Source of the DNA: Epiperipatus broadwayi
Taxonomy: Eukaryota > Onychophora > Udeonychophora > Euonychophora > Peripatidae
DNA length: 64,000 nucleotides
Reading direction: 5' to 3'
Assembly: GCA_028023455.1 (NCBI GenBank)
Contig: JAQFVV010000012.1
Coordinates: 7,786,499 to 7,850,498 of the forward strand
Below, one piece after another: positions 24,268-37,690 of this stretch. Positions within the stretch are counted from its first letter, which is position 1. Every line of letters begins with the position of its first letter. The translations under genes were made by a program, and so were the position numbers. Under the pieces are notes generated by a model. It saw only the letters and a list, made by a program, of their open reading frames with translations, did no database searches and was not told where the DNA came from.

Positions 24268-26062
24268 TGTAAACGTAAATGGTCCTTAGGTAGGCGATGG
24301 TCAACATTTTCTTTTTCTTTTTGTATAGAGTTTTTTGTAAAATTATTAACCGAATGTTTGTAAATTTTGTTAATACCGTAATTACTAACCCTAAGTAAAA
24401 TATATTTTTTTTTTTGATCATTTTTTTTTAAGTAACTTTACTGATATGTAACGAGCACAGACGTTCGTTACATTGTTTTTTTTATATATAATTATTAAAC
24501 AAGTTAAAATAAAAAGTTCGCATTTAAAAACTTTCTTTAAAAATTAAAAATTGAAATTAAAATATCGTCTTAAACTCTTATATATTAAGTCGCACAGATA
24601 ATAAAAATTATTAAAATAAAATTTTTATTAAAGAAAAAGGTATTTTTAAAACTAAATTTTAAAAAGATTTGGAGATAAAATTATATCTCTAAATCTGTCT
24701 TTAAATATATTTTTGATTTGGAAAACAGGGTAATTAATTAGAAATGGAAATGATTGTTAATTAGTTAAATGTAAACCAGCCTTCGGCATTTAAATGTAAA
24801 AACACCTGTCAGATAAGAAAACAATAAAAACTGTTAGCAAATAAGAAGAAATCCCTATGGAATCGGACCTCAACGAAAAGGATCATCTCATCGATGACGT
24901 AATGTAAATTCAATCCTTCACATTAATATAAAAGGAAAATTTTGGAAATTATTAATCAGTGACTAGTGACTGGAAATTGATTGATTATTGACGATGTAAC
25001 AGCTAGGTGTTAGCGCTGGGGGGATTGAAAAAGACGCACAGCTTCAATCCCTTCAGTTCTGCTAAGAAAGAGAAAAAAATGGGCCATCGTTTATACAATG
25101 AGGACCAACTACACGAAAAACAAAATCTCCAAAGGATAAATAAATAAATCAACCGGATACTAATCTTCGGACGACGTGGGAATTCACGTTTAAACGGCCA
25201 GGAATATAATAGGATGAACTATTTCAATAACCGTAAGAACTTTAAAATTTATGAACAGTAAATTAAAAACTTTTCATATTTAAAATGATTTTAATATTAT
25301 TCTATCTGACCAACAATATTTATTAATTGGTTATAATTTTATTTAATGTATTTAATTTGTAAAATCATTTCCATTTATTTATTTATTTATTTAATTTTGT
25401 TCTTTAAGTTGTTATGATTTCTGTTTTCCGTTAAATAAATTATAAAAAAAATGTTAAACTTGAGTCGGGCGTGAATGGCTGTATCGATTTGTAAAGATAA
25501 TTAAGGGAGGGTAATCTTGGGTTGTTCATTTCGTGGTTGAATTGGTTCAATGGATTGGATATATTTATGTAATTAGTAGGTGTAAGCATGAGATCCGCTA
25601 CGGGCAGGATTATAAAATACGCCACACACCCTCTGTTTGCCTATGGATGGGTTTGTAAGTCGGCAGAAGACCGCAGCCCATTCCTATGGAGTTTTTAGTT
25701 TATTGATCTACTTGCCCACAGATGTCACATTCCTGTGGGTGGAGAGTCAATGTCGTTTTTCTTTCTTCATATTGTTCAGATGTACATTCCTGACAATATA
25801 ATTGTGTTGTCGTATCATGCTACATTGAATACATGAATGTATCAGATGGATTGGCGCCGGTTGATTGCGAAATGTGTTGCCTAGGGTTAAATAGGGATAG
25901 AATATTTTATTTTCGAATGCAAATCTATATAGTATATTCAGGCTCGATCCTATAAAACTATTAAATTTAAGTTGTTTATAGACGCTTGCATAGATTGGCT
26001 ATCGGTTAAATATGTTTGCGTTTTCATATTTGATCAAAATATATAGACATTCGACAAATACT

Positions 26063-26082
26063 GATACCTTACGGTGAGTATC
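26063..26082 (+). other. Conserved hairpin 1 in 3' LTR
   Basis: It is the 3' LTR copy of 23078-23097, with the same sequence. Confidence 0.7.
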
Positions 26083-26129
26083 TAAAAGGTATTTATTCGG
26101 ATGTCTTTTAAGTTATTGGTGACGATGCA

Positions 26130-26149
26130 GGTATCTTACGATGAATACT
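26130..26149 (+). other. Conserved hairpin 2 in 3' LTR
   Basis: It is the 3' LTR copy of 23145-23164, with the same sequence. Confidence 0.7.
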
Positions 26150-26713
26150 AGAGGGTTTCTTATATTTCCCTCTGCAATTGTCAGTAATCAATAACTTTGT
26201 ATTTTGATCGTTTATGTTTACTTTGAAATGTTTTTGACCGTTGAAATCTATGTAACCGATCTATAGCAACATATTAAACAGGTTAATATAATCCCATCTG
26301 TGCGAACTTGATTAAAAATGTAAATTTATAATATAATAGTAATGCAATGTAAATTAAAGTAAAATCAAAGTAAAAAAAAAATAATGTTAAATGTTAAATT
26401 AAATGTAAATCACTAAAGTAATTTTAAACCTTATATATATGTGCATAAATAAATGTTTGTATGTGAATTACTGGCAGTGGCTTACTTTATTCTTTTATAT
26501 CCTAGTAAATGATATTATTAAATCTCTGCTATTCCACTGAGCTAGTGACATGGGCTAACGACCGGAATCAAAATTTAAGAAAAAAAAAAATATATTTTTT
26601 TTTTTGACTCACGTATCTGCCTACTTTATAAATTTTTCTAGATTCAAATGCCTAGATGGCGCCCCGTAGTGCAGTTTACGTTAAGTCGTTTTCTCCGGAT
26701 CGTTACAATATAT

Positions 26714-28806
26714 TTTTTTGAACTCATAGCCATTTATAAGGATTTAGGTAGATGGATCCTCAATTATCAAGGGGTACTGAAATGCGAGGGTGATTATTTC
26801 CTGACTTCCATCTGCTCCAGGTCATAATGCCAACTGACCTGAGTCTGAGCTAATTGATGGTTAAACCTCTCTAATCTAAAGTTATATATTATGTTACTTA
26901 TCACTAGTGTATCCCCTTTGTATAATTCTTATTATAAGACTGGTGCTTGGAATCCGCTGGATGTTCATAAATATGTGTTGGGAAATTTATTTTATTTTAT
27001 TATCATAGATTAGAATAATACATACAGTAGATGTAAGCATTTTAATATTCTCATAAAAAATAGATTCGCACATATGTATACGTGTGGGAATAAATATATA
27101 CTTATATGTATACTGTTCGATCAGAAAAGGGAGGTTTTGTTATAATATTTATGAATATTTTGAAAAACTACTCTTAGGGACATAGACAAATATATATTTC
27201 CCATAACCAATTCTAAGTTATCACAGAGTAATGCAAATGGTTATATTTTGATGGTCATTTGAATGGCATCTGGATGCTTTATACATGAATATTTGTTTTC
27301 TATTTTTACAATTAATAATTTCAGTAGAATGATAACGAATCTATATTTTAGTTTTTTCTAGATACATGGCGAGTTAAAAAAAGAAACAAGAAATTCCATA
27401 CTGCAATGGTTAAATTGCAGAATTTAAACTATACAAAATGACAGATTGCGATCATCCTATACATATAAAGGGAAAGGATTCTAAGGATAATTTCTTGTTT
27501 AAATGTTGTTGTCCATTTCTTATAATTTTATGATGTTTTTAAAATAATTTAAACATGAAAAAAAGTTACTGTTATTCTAGTTAATGTAAAAAGTATGTTG
27601 TATTTTTTTATTTTCTTAAAATTTATTTCAGATATTTAATTTAATTTTACTAATAAGTATGATAATAAATAAATTTATTTTGTCACAAACTATTACAACT
27701 GAAGGCCATATGTATGAAAAGTTCAAAATTAGTCTTCAATTTAATTACATTATTTTGGCCAAGGTAAATAATTTAGTATCATTAAATATTTAATCTATGA
27801 TGAATTTTTTGATGTCTGAAATGCAGTTTTCATAGCAAAAGAGATTGAATAATGAAAAACATGTGAAATAGCTACCAACATTTAATTTATAGGGATACCC
27901 AAACCTATTTTAATCTTTGTGAGCCACTAAGGCAGTCAATGCTATTTAAAAAGTCAAGTTTATCTGGCAAATTGACTTAGTTGAGATCTCTATTGCTTTG
28001 TTTTATTATTGTAGTGTCAATGTTACAGCCTGTGAATGGTAATGAATTCATTAACAAAATTATGAATTAATTTTGCTACAATTTTAAAATATTTCAAAGC
28101 AAGCTTCTTCATAATCACAGCTATGATAGGGCTGAAAGTATAAGCAAATCAATATAAAATAGACCCTTTCAAAGCAATAATTGGATGTTTAAGCATGATT
28201 TAATTTTCTTCAACATTCCACATGAATCTTTATATAGTCTAAATGAGATCTAAAAAGTGCATTAGAAAATATTCTCTTATGATTATGTTTAAAAAATAAT
28301 AGGTATTTATATCAGTTCATATATTGACTTGATAATAACTAAATTGAATGAGTCAACAAAGGAAATGGCTGAAAGAAGTATTTTTTGTCTTTTTCATTTC
28401 AAATCAAAAAATGGAAATATTTTGATCACTATTTTTCATATGCAGATTATACAGTTACAGTTATTGTAATTGATACTGAGTAAATGCTTGATCTGTTTTA
28501 AACTCATGAATATGACAAATAATAACAAAAATCTGTTTTGCAACAATTTTACTCAATCTCAATTTTTGGTTTGCCCAGAAAAATTGATTGGTAAATGTGA
28601 AATTTCCTCATATACTGTTCTTTTACAGATGCTTCCACCTCTCTAATCTTGTGGGACAGTACAAACTTTTTTGATATATTTTTTACACTTTGAAAAGTGA
28701 GACTTTAATCTAAATGCAAGAATAATGAGACTTTATGCATATTAAGATGTGAATGTAATTTGCTGCAATGAATAAAAATGTTCAAAGTTTTTTTTTTTTT
28801 TAAAGT
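26714..28806. other. AT-rich DNA, nothing recognised
   Basis: The piece 26720-26870 is less AT-rich than its surroundings but has no open frame or known motif. Confidence 0.55.
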
Positions 28807-28822
28807 AAATTTCATTTTCCCA

Positions 28823-28935
28823 GTCAAGTGTTGTTAGCCGAGATGTCATCGCAGCCACCATGCAAGCAAGTAGTTGGTTGCAGACGGTTGTGGGTTCGCG
28901 TCCCGGCCTATGCTATGACATATGAAAAAAAAAAC
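28823..28935 (+). mobile_element. tRNA-derived SINE or tRNA retropseudogene
   Basis: TTAGCCGAGATG resembles a Pol III A box (D arm) and GGGTTCGCGTCCCGG a B box (T arm), correctly ordered about 55 nt apart. The body ends in an A-rich tail (GAAAAAAAAAAC). A 16-bp direct repeat, AAATTTCATTTTCCCA at 28807-28822 and the same with one change at 28936-28951, brackets it, as for LINE-mobilised retrotransposition. At about 113 bp it is short, so a simple tRNA retrocopy is possible. Confidence 0.8.
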
Positions 28936-28951
28936 AAATTTCATTCTCCCA

Positions 28952-31117
28952 ATCCTATTAAATAATGGTTAACAAACATTAGAAAGTGTATACAATCACT
29001 AGAGAATGTTTGTTTATTATTTCATATTCTCATATTATTTTGGTGGAAGTTTACATTCACTACTATTGTTTACATTTATCATATAATCACCTTTCTTTAT
29101 AACATATTTATTTATACATTGAACTTTTTTTACAGACCTTTACTATTTTCTGGAAATGTGACTTAGAGCAACTTTATTGTCATCTATCCTTGTCCCTTGA
29201 TCTTTTTCATAAATACCAATTTCATCAGTTGATTCACATTTTTAATTATTTTTTTAATGTTTTCAGTTGACCACATTATGTCTTGTGGTTATCAATGTTT
29301 TATAACTTTCACAAACAGTTTTATAAGCAGAAGTTAAATATTTTTTATTGTGTACTATTTTTCCAGACAAGCACTTTATAATATTTAGTGTTCATGATGT
29401 TGTCACTGTAATGGGTTATTATATATTTGAAAAGCTAAATTTGGGATTTAAATTTTTTGTAATTATACCAATGGATGTTTTGCTCATTGATTGAGCCAAG
29501 GATATTAATTCACCAATATCAGTCACCTATACATTCCCCTTTCCTTCAAGTACCTTTGATATTTTTCTTATTGGTGTTATTATTCTTCATCATGTGAAGT
29601 TTATGAGTCAAAATTTTTTTTTGTGATTTTCTCTCTCCCCTTCCCCTCTCTCTGTCACTCCCCTTCCCTCATTCTCCCTCTTACTCAATCGACATATTTT
29701 TGAACTTTTACTTTTTATTGAAATAACCCACAAAACATGAATGCACTAATTCAAGATTGTAACTACTAAGATATGAAAAGAAATTGATTGAAAATAGGTT
29801 TTGCTTACTTAGGAGAAAGCACTTGTTAATCTTTTTAAAAACTGAATTATATAAAGTGTAATAAAGAAGAAAGTTCAATATGCATTAAAAATAGATTGAG
29901 TAGGGTTTGATTTTTAGGAGTAGAAGTAGGATGATCACATTATCTTTGAGGTTAACTTACTGATCACTTCTGTGTTTCTATTGAATTTCAACTATGAGAT
30001 CAAAAATATCACAAGATAGTATTATGTTGAAAAATAAAACTATAAATCTTTCATTATATGTAAATGTAAAACTATTATTTACTTATTTGTATCCACTCAT
30101 TTAGTTTTGGATTTTTTTTTCTTACATTTTTAATCATTTCATAAATTATTATATCGAAAAGTTTTAATTTGTTCTACCATTTTAAAAAAGCGTAATAATA
30201 ATATATATATTTTTTAAATAAAATATTTAGAATTCGTTCAGTCTCGTATTATAGTTTTATTTGAGATACTCTGAATATTTAATTTCAGTTCCTGTTTGAA
30301 TAAGCAATCACGATTTTATAATTTATTAGAACTGGAACAGTTTAGAATCAGATCAAAATTTTTTTAAAATATCTTCCTGATAGAGCCTTCTGCTTTTTAA
30401 ATCTTTTACATAATTAAAGAATATATTTTTGTTTGCCCATTATGTGTTTGTCTTGCCAATGTTTTCGTTTTGATTCAGACATTTATTAGAAGATGTAATG
30501 CCTTTATTAATTTGATGCATGAGTGTTTTTTAACTGATCTTATCTTTTCTTTTTTTTCATATGTTAATAAAAATCAATATAGATTACTGACAGATATCTG
30601 TTAAATAATTGAGTAGGATGAATTACCATATTCCAGAAAACTTATTTGGCATCTACATAAACCGTTTGATAATTATTTTTGATTTGTTGTTCAGTTTATT
30701 TGTTTACTTCCTTTAAATTGTATGTGTATGAAGAGATATTTTATTCATAATAAGTAGAAAAGCATATTAAAATTCTTCTGCTGTGAAAATAAAATGGGTG
30801 ATTGATTTTTTTATCTTTCTTTTGAAGGATTTTTTTAAAAAAAATAAAAATAAATAATAATTCGTTTTCTTATGTATTTAAATATATATATATGTTATTT
30901 ATGGAATATTCATAATTATTTTATAATATTCATCTTTATTATTACTCTGCTATAGTACTTAATGCATATACATATTGTATATATATTTTTCTTCTCATAG
31001 CTTATTTTACATTATTAAGTAAAATAAGATTTTAACTAGTCCTCTACAGGACAGACTTTTCTCCAACACCTTTCCATTAGTATTAGGAACAATTAGATTA
31101 TAGATGTCCACCCTATA
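28952..31117. other. AT-rich DNA with a CT-rich tract
   Basis: The only notable feature is a polypyrimidine tract at about 29628-29693 made of CTCTCTCCCC-type blocks. No gene is supported. Confidence 0.6.
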
Positions 31118-31125
31118 CCTTATAG

Positions 31126-31524
31126 CAGGGGTCCCCAACCCTATGCCCGCGGGCACCATGGTGCCCGCAGACCATTTTACATGTGCCCGCCGCTATCCGA
31201 ACACGATAAAAAATTATTTATCTGATACAAATAAATTTAATTTTTAAAATTTCTTATAAATTATTGTATTATATTGTAATCAAATTGTAGGGCACACTAT
31301 ACTTTTACAGCGTAAAAATATAAACGTTAATTATATGTTAAAATTTTAATTTTGAAATAAATATTTTTTTGTCCATTACGTGTATTATTAACAATATCCA
31401 ACTATAAATTTACATTGAAAAAATAAATGGTGCCCGCAATCTGGTTGGAAAAAATAAATGGTGCCCGCTACCTGGCCGGTATTATAGAATGTGCTCTTAA
31501 GTGCAAAAAGGTTGAGGACCCCTG
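31126..31524. mobile_element. Non-autonomous hAT element, 399 bp
   Basis: The ends are CAGGGGTCCCCAACC and, inverted, CAGGGGTCCTCAACC, the classic hAT terminal form. An exact 8-bp TSD, CCTTATAG, lies at 31118-31125 and 31525-31532. Subterminal GTGCCCGC motifs recur at 31161, 31182, 31431 and 31460 and may be transposase-binding sites. There is no coding sequence. The intact TSD suggests moderate age. Confidence 0.9.
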
Positions 31525-31959
31525 CCTTATAGGTTTGCTATGTGAGCAAAATATTTTATATTTTCTCTCTCTTTTTTTAAAAGTAGTATCATAAATCTCA
31601 GTTCAAGTTTAAATAAAATATTTTATAGTGTTTGAAAAAGATTGCAAAAATATTTAAAATATTAATGAAAAAAATAAAATAAACATTAAAATAGCTGATT
31701 GTGCAATATGTTTAAGTATTATTATACTGACTAGTAATGATTCTCGTTGTTAGAACTAGTTTCATACAGTTACTTGGTGGTAAATTTGTCTAAAGTAAAA
31801 ATTGGTGTCTTTGTACTGCAGTTTGGCCCAGAGGAAGGATGTCACATCTCTTATGCGAAATAGTAATTGGTGTTCCCTCCCTCAAAAAAAAAAAAAATCT
31901 ACATCATTTTAATGTTTATTAAAGATGGCAATGAAAAAAAATTACTTTAATATAATTAT

Positions 31960-34355
31960 AAATTTACTTTCCAAGATTTTACAGAACTAAACTTAAATAC
32001 GATATCATCAACATTTACAATATTGCATGTGCCATTCTCTGTAGCTATCACGGACAAATGTGTCATTGTTGAACATAAATAATTTTTTTTATAATTTTTA
32101 ACTTCCAAAATGATCTCTCCCCTATAGGAAGAGTTAATAATATTCTTAATGATCTGTTCAAATTTGGAGAGGAAACAGTTAAATCATTTTCATATAAGTT
32201 AGAAAATCAAATGGATTTTTGAATTGAGGAAATAATTTTTTAAATAGATGTAGTTCTTCATACAATTCCTCTCCATTTATGACTTTATTATTATTGTTGT
32301 TCAAATGAATTTGTAGATTGAAACATTCATTGTTAAGTTTTTCTAAATCAGCTTTATCAAGTTTATTTATATTTGACAAAAAATTGAACTGTTTATTGTA
32401 GGTTTTCATTTGCACAAATCTCTCATCAAGAGATGCAATTGTCATATCTAATATTGTTAAAAAGAAGTTTACCCTGAATTTATCTTTAGGAGTCTGGGAT
32501 CTTTTATCTCCATGTTCATAATAATAAAATATTTTACTTTTTTTCCTGTTTCTCACTACACTATTACTTTTGAAGTGTGGCTCTTCTTCTAAATCTTCAC
32601 ATAGATTATTAGCTACTTGAAGTAAGGAATTGTAAGAAACATGCATGGTAATTACTAAAAAATTGTTTTAGATATTTAATTGATATTAAAGCATGTGCAA
32701 TATTTGTTTGAAGATTTGCAATATTTGACTAACAGGATTAATAGAATGTATTATGCCAAAACATAAAACAAGAGAACATAGAAACTTATTGTCCTTTAAT
32801 TTTGTATGTAATATCTGAACTTCATGTTTACTTTCTTAATCAAAATTGTCATCAGAATATTTTAAACAAAGCATCATATTTCTCCTGTTTGATGTATCAA
32901 TGGTTGAAGAGCATTTATGTGATTTTTCCATCAAATATCCAAATGTGGTTTTTTTTTTTAAGATAACCCAACCCTTAATATTGATAGCACAAAAAAATTA
33001 AAAATTGCTTGTATGGTTCCAAAAAACGTATGATTTCTGAATTTACTTTTGCAGCATTATTAACTACTAAATTTAAACTATGAGTTGCACATGGTACAAA
33101 AAAAGCTCTGGAAATTTGATTTAAAATTAATTTTTGCAGGTTACACTTTTTTCTCTAATATTAGCTCAATTGCTTGACTTTTTATATTTTGTATATCTAA
33201 ATTCCAATTTTTCAGTTTATTAATTATTACATTATATAAACTTTCACCTGTGGAATTCTCAATTCCCAGAAATACCCCAAAAATGGTCTTCAATAGATTT
33301 TTTTTGTTGCAGAAAACATATCCAATGATAATTACTATCTAATATGATAGAAAAATACTTAGTCAATCTAATAGATGACAGAATTTTATCTGTGTCAGTA
33401 TTACTCAGAAATTGAATAATTTTATTTTGCATGTACTTTGCTCAAGTAATTGCTCTTATATTTGAATTTTAACATTCTGCTTATGTACGTTTCAATAACC
33501 AAATCAAATTTAGTAAACAATTCTATTAATTTAAATAATTACCATTATTTTTTTCATATTATTTATCTGAAGTACCAAATAGAAATAAACATTGTGAAGT
33601 ATTTTATTATTTTGATTATTCTTACAAATACATCTGACCAATGTTTTTCCTCCAATTCGACAAAGTTTTGATTTTCTGCATCAATGGTCTTATTGTTTAT
33701 TAGTCAGATTTTTAAGTCATATTTTTATATTTGTTGTATGAACAAGACTTTTTTCATGTATCTGAAACATATGAGATAAATTTCTCCATTGATTATAACC
33801 TTGTGATACAAAATTTGATGTAGAGTCTTTATGATCTATTGGACAAAATAATTTACAGGAAAAGCATAAACATCTTTTGAAACTGAATAAATTAACCATT
33901 ACCTTTGTCTTAATTCACAATTTTCCCTTTTTTAAAATAATACATTGCTAAACTTTCTTCCTTCAGAATTCTGAGGGTAGAATGTCCTTCTTTTGAATGG
34001 GTCCACATTCAACCCAAATAAGTTGAAGTTTATTAGCAATTTTAGGCCAATTTGCTGAATCTTCCAGCTCGTAAATCAAAAAGTTTTGTTGTTCTTTATT
34101 GGAATATTTGACTGTTCTTCATCACAATTTTCATTTGATTGTTCTTCATTAAAAACTTCAGTTAGTTATTTCTTTTCCAAAACATCATCTCCAGTGTCAG
34201 ACAAACTTGGCCACATTCATTGCATGAATCATTTTCATTTGAAGATTTAGATTTTTTTTATAAAATCAGTGTTTCAGATTGTTTTTATAATAATTTTTCT
34301 ATTGCATTCTTTCTGCTTCTGTTTTGAAACCTAGACAATTTTTTCTTCCCCTCAT
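31960..34355 (-). pseudogene. hAT transposase pseudogene (ZMYM/TTF type)
   Basis: The minus strand reads in order: MRGRKKLSRFQNRSRK (start near 34355), a TTF-type zinc-finger segment with CLCFSCKLF and GYNQWRNLS (60-residue frame 33717-33899), FVPCATHSLNLVVNNAA near 33050-33110, the 155-residue frame 32179-32646 with RFVQMKTYNKQFNFL and GEELYEEL, and a C-terminal dimerisation motif ERSFWKLKIIKK near 32085. Such proteins cut and paste hAT DNA elements. Frameshifts and stops split it into at least five pieces, so it is dead. It lies 0.4 kb from the hAT element at 31126, but I cannot show that they share ends. Confidence 0.85.
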
Positions 34356-37329
34356 TATTATATCAATTTATTTGTTGTAATAAAATCACTGATTGGTGTA
34401 AATTTATGTGTTAAATGATATTTCATTTTAAATACTATATATATACATACCTGTGATATCTATTGTATTTAATACTCGGCTATGTAACTACAAGTTCATT
34501 AAGCTAACATTTTTATTCTTATATTACATACTCTATAAATTTAGTAGATAAATTTTACCACACATCTTTAACTTCAAAAAGTAATTCATACATTATAGAG
34601 ATTAGAAGTTGCAGCATAAAGAAATTAACCATTAGATCTTTTAGCTTCTAGCTTTGCTGCTTAATCCTAACCTTTATTATAAATACATATAATATTGATA
34701 TTTTTAGCATACTGCTCAATTCACTGATTTAAAAAATCAATAATAAATTTTGTAAGAGACCAGCGTACTACATTGAACCATATTGTCGCAGCTACTGAAT
34801 TTACTTCTACATCCACATGAATTTACATATTGCAACATGCATGTATTTGTCTGATGTTATCGGGTGCTGCTGCAATATTATATATTTATGTATATATTGT
34901 AACATTTTTCATTTGGGTTTAGGCCTTCTATTTTACACACTAGAAAGTGCAAGTTAATCGAACTATAGAAAAAGAATATTTCATTCATGTATGAGTTCGG
35001 ATATTTCAAGAACATAGTTATTTTTCCTGATTAACGATCTAATATTTTATTTATTTTTCCTGATTAACTGATCTAATATTTTATTTATTATTACAATTTT
35101 CATTGGTGGCAGAATCAGTTTTTATTTATTTAAAAGGGCACCACGGTCATAAACCCACTGATATCCATCACATCACATTACTTATCTTTGCAGTAAATAA
35201 CTAAATGTAATTTTTACATGATTTCACTTTCTTGTGAAGTAATATTTAAGAATTTTCTCCAGCGTTCATAGATTAAAATGAACATGTTGGCATAGGTAAT
35301 TATACATTTCTTAAAATAATCTTTTGTAATAGTAAAATTTAATAAATTAAAATTAATAAAGTACAATGAAAAGTTGATATCAAAGAGAAATATTTTATTA
35401 TAACAAATTAAAATATTTAAACACTAAATTATTAATAAAACTGAAAGAAACATACACATACTCATCCAGATAATAATATTAAATAATTAAACAGTTAATA
35501 TTTCACTTCTTTTATAAAGTAATCCGTGGATAAAATGAATATCTCTTTGAATAATAAATAAGTAATGTCTCTATCAGTATTTAAAGCTTCTAGTTAAAGT
35601 TTATAGTTAAATTTAGTTTTCAGACATCTAATTTGACATAATTTATGGTATGAAGAGTATTAGCTTACCGGTAAGTTTCACAATTTATGTAGATTACAAC
35701 ATCTTTTCTATTCCTGGCACATCCTAAGGGTAAACACAAAAACTTTTTGTGGTGATCTTTTTATGATGAAAGAAGGTGTCCACAAACACTCCGGTCCCTT
35801 CCCGCATGATGAATTAGTTTAGCAGATGAATAGTCTATCCTGGATAGAGACAATTTCTCTATCCAGGAGAATGGATAGTAATAATAAAACAGACTGTTAC
35901 TGAGAGTGAAAAACAAACTGCAAGAAATTATAATAGACAAATCGCAAGAAGTGATTGTTTATTTTAATATGTGTATTTTTTCTTATTTTGTATAAATAAT
36001 GAATCAAGTCATCTTAATTAATGTTTATAACATAACAAAAATGTATTCTTAATTTTGCACTGTTTTAGGGACCCTCATACCTTACTTACTGTCTTCTGTT
36101 GACCATGGTCAAAGGTCATATTTTTGGTCTCTTAGTAGTAATACCCAATTTTGTAAGTAAATATGAAGATATTTATTAGACATATTTACAATACTCTCTG
36201 TTTGTACTCACAATTTCATATACAAACATTTACACAGTGCTATTGCATGGTTGAGAGGTGCTTTTGTGGTATGTAAATTTTTGTGTTCCTCCCATCATCC
36301 CATAAAATTTGTGAATTAAAACAAAATGAATTTTATAAAATTTTATTTAATAATAGATATAAAAAGAATAGAATATTAAAAAATTATAATTATTTACAGC
36401 ATTACCTTTTTATTTATGTAATAACTCTCCTGGTTTTGGCGTCCCCAAAACAACTTGTAGAAATTTTCTCTTCACATGGTAAATAATGACAACATTATTC
36501 TGAAAATTTTCAACTAGACTCATCTTTAGGAAAATACTTATTAACTACTTGAGTAATAGAATTTTCAACTAATTTTTATGTTCACAACTTTTGGCCAATT
36601 GTTTGGATCATTAACATTAAAATTTTTTATAAATCAGAAGTTTCAAGTTTTTTACTCTTAGACTCATGACTTTCTTCAGAATGGGAAGATTGGAGCAAAT
36701 GAATATAAAACTTTTGCAAATACAATAAGAAATACACACAAGATTGTCAATAAGAAAAGTAATTTAACATTAGTTTAACGCAAACAATTATATATACAAA
36801 AGAAATTAACATATATATTTGAAACTGAATATAAATATACATATTAAGTTACACATATAGGAAACCTGATATATATATATATATATAATCTTATTCAAAG
36901 TCAGCCAGAGTACAATGTTATGGCAAAGGCTTTGTGAGCCTATATGATATATACATCTTATGCTAAAGTCAAAAAATAGATCAAAACATTTTATTCACTT
37001 GCTAAATGTAACTACATTTTATGTTTTGCCAAAACTGTAATTTGTAGGTCATACATTGACTATTACATGCAAAGCAATGCAACTTTAGATGCACTAATTG
37101 TATGGTGAAACAGATTTTTTAACTACGTAGAATGTGTATAGGTCTACTTAAATATTTTTCAATATTCTGGTCATGTTAATATCAAATGTGATATTGAATA
37201 ATTGAAATTAAAATATATTTAAATTAAAAAGCAAAAAGGAAGTATTTAGTGATATGTTATTATATTTAATTTTGTTAATTTTGACATTAAAAGACTTTTT
37301 TTTCCCCTTTGCTGTCGCAAGAAAAATTT
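34356..37329. other. AT-rich DNA with short repeats only
   Basis: A 37-bp tandem duplication (TTTTTCCTGATTAAC blocks) lies at about 35021-35095, and a (TA)n run at 36871-36888. No gene is supported. Confidence 0.55.
35838..35868. repeat. Perfect 13-bp hairpin
   Basis: TCCTGGATAGAGA and TCTCTATCCAGGA flank a 5-nt loop CAATT. No U-run follows, and no family was recognised. Confidence 0.75.
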
Positions 37330-37690
37330 TGAAAATATGGCTTTAGTCATTTAAAAATGTCAGAGGGACTAAAACCTGGCCCCTTCCTAAGTTCCACTAT
37401 TTTTATGCATTGTGGCTTTTCTTACATCCAAAAATAACCAATCAATAATGGGTATGCTTCTGCCTGGGATTCACAGTAGCTTTCCATTCTTTCCCAAATT
37501 ACTTCTAAAATCTGGCCTATCTCAATGAGGGAAATATCTTCTGTGGAACTGGTATTGCCTAAATAAACTCTGCCCCTCCAGGGACAAGGACTTTAGAATT
37601 TCTCTCAGTATTCTGTTATCAAAAATTGTTTTCCTTCTCCTTTGTAATAGAACGTTTAAACCTTTTTTGGTTCTATCGATTGGCAGAGAG
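37330..37690. other. Unclassified higher-complexity island
   Basis: This stretch is clearly less AT-rich than its flanks and reads like old coding sequence, but no frame is long and no motif is certain. It may be a LINE relic. Confidence 0.3.

Larger units (their letters stand above)
23723..24446 (+). other. Internal region of the LTR element
   Basis: These 724 bp start with the PBS and hold one 93-codon frame (23939-24220) with a hydrophobic start, CFFLLIYIYALTCIG, and no recognisable domain. One copy of the conserved hairpin lies inside that frame (24027-24046). The only polypurine run is GGGGGGAGGGG at 24257-24267, about 180 nt before the 3' LTR instead of next to it. Confidence 0.75.
21461..26707 (+). 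mobile_element. Young non-autonomous LTR retrotransposon
   Basis: Two near-identical direct repeats (21461-23722 and 24447-26707) begin TGTAACGA and end TCGTTACA, and are flanked by ATATAT on both sides (21455-21460, 26708-26713). TGGCGCAACCAACTGGGCC, placed like a primer-binding site, starts 1 nt after the 5' LTR. Visible LTR differences are one substitution (23657 G against 26642 A) and about three 1-nt indels in A, T or TA runs, so the insertion is recent. The internal region is only 724 bp and encodes no gag, protease, RT or integrase. It is a LARD/TRIM-like derivative that must use proteins made elsewhere. Ty3/Gypsy affinity is suggested by the PBS style and TG..CA ends but is inference. 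Confidence 0.9.
24447..26707 (+). repeat. 3' LTR, 2261 bp
   Basis: It is a near-perfect copy of the 5' LTR, with the same TATA (24927-24934) and initiator (24956). Confidence 0.9.

Noticed and set aside
24268-24446. LTR start at TGTAAACG (24268) instead of 24447
   Set aside because: The segment 24268-24446 is absent from the 5' copy, and the flanking ATATAT duplication fixes the boundary at 21461/24447.
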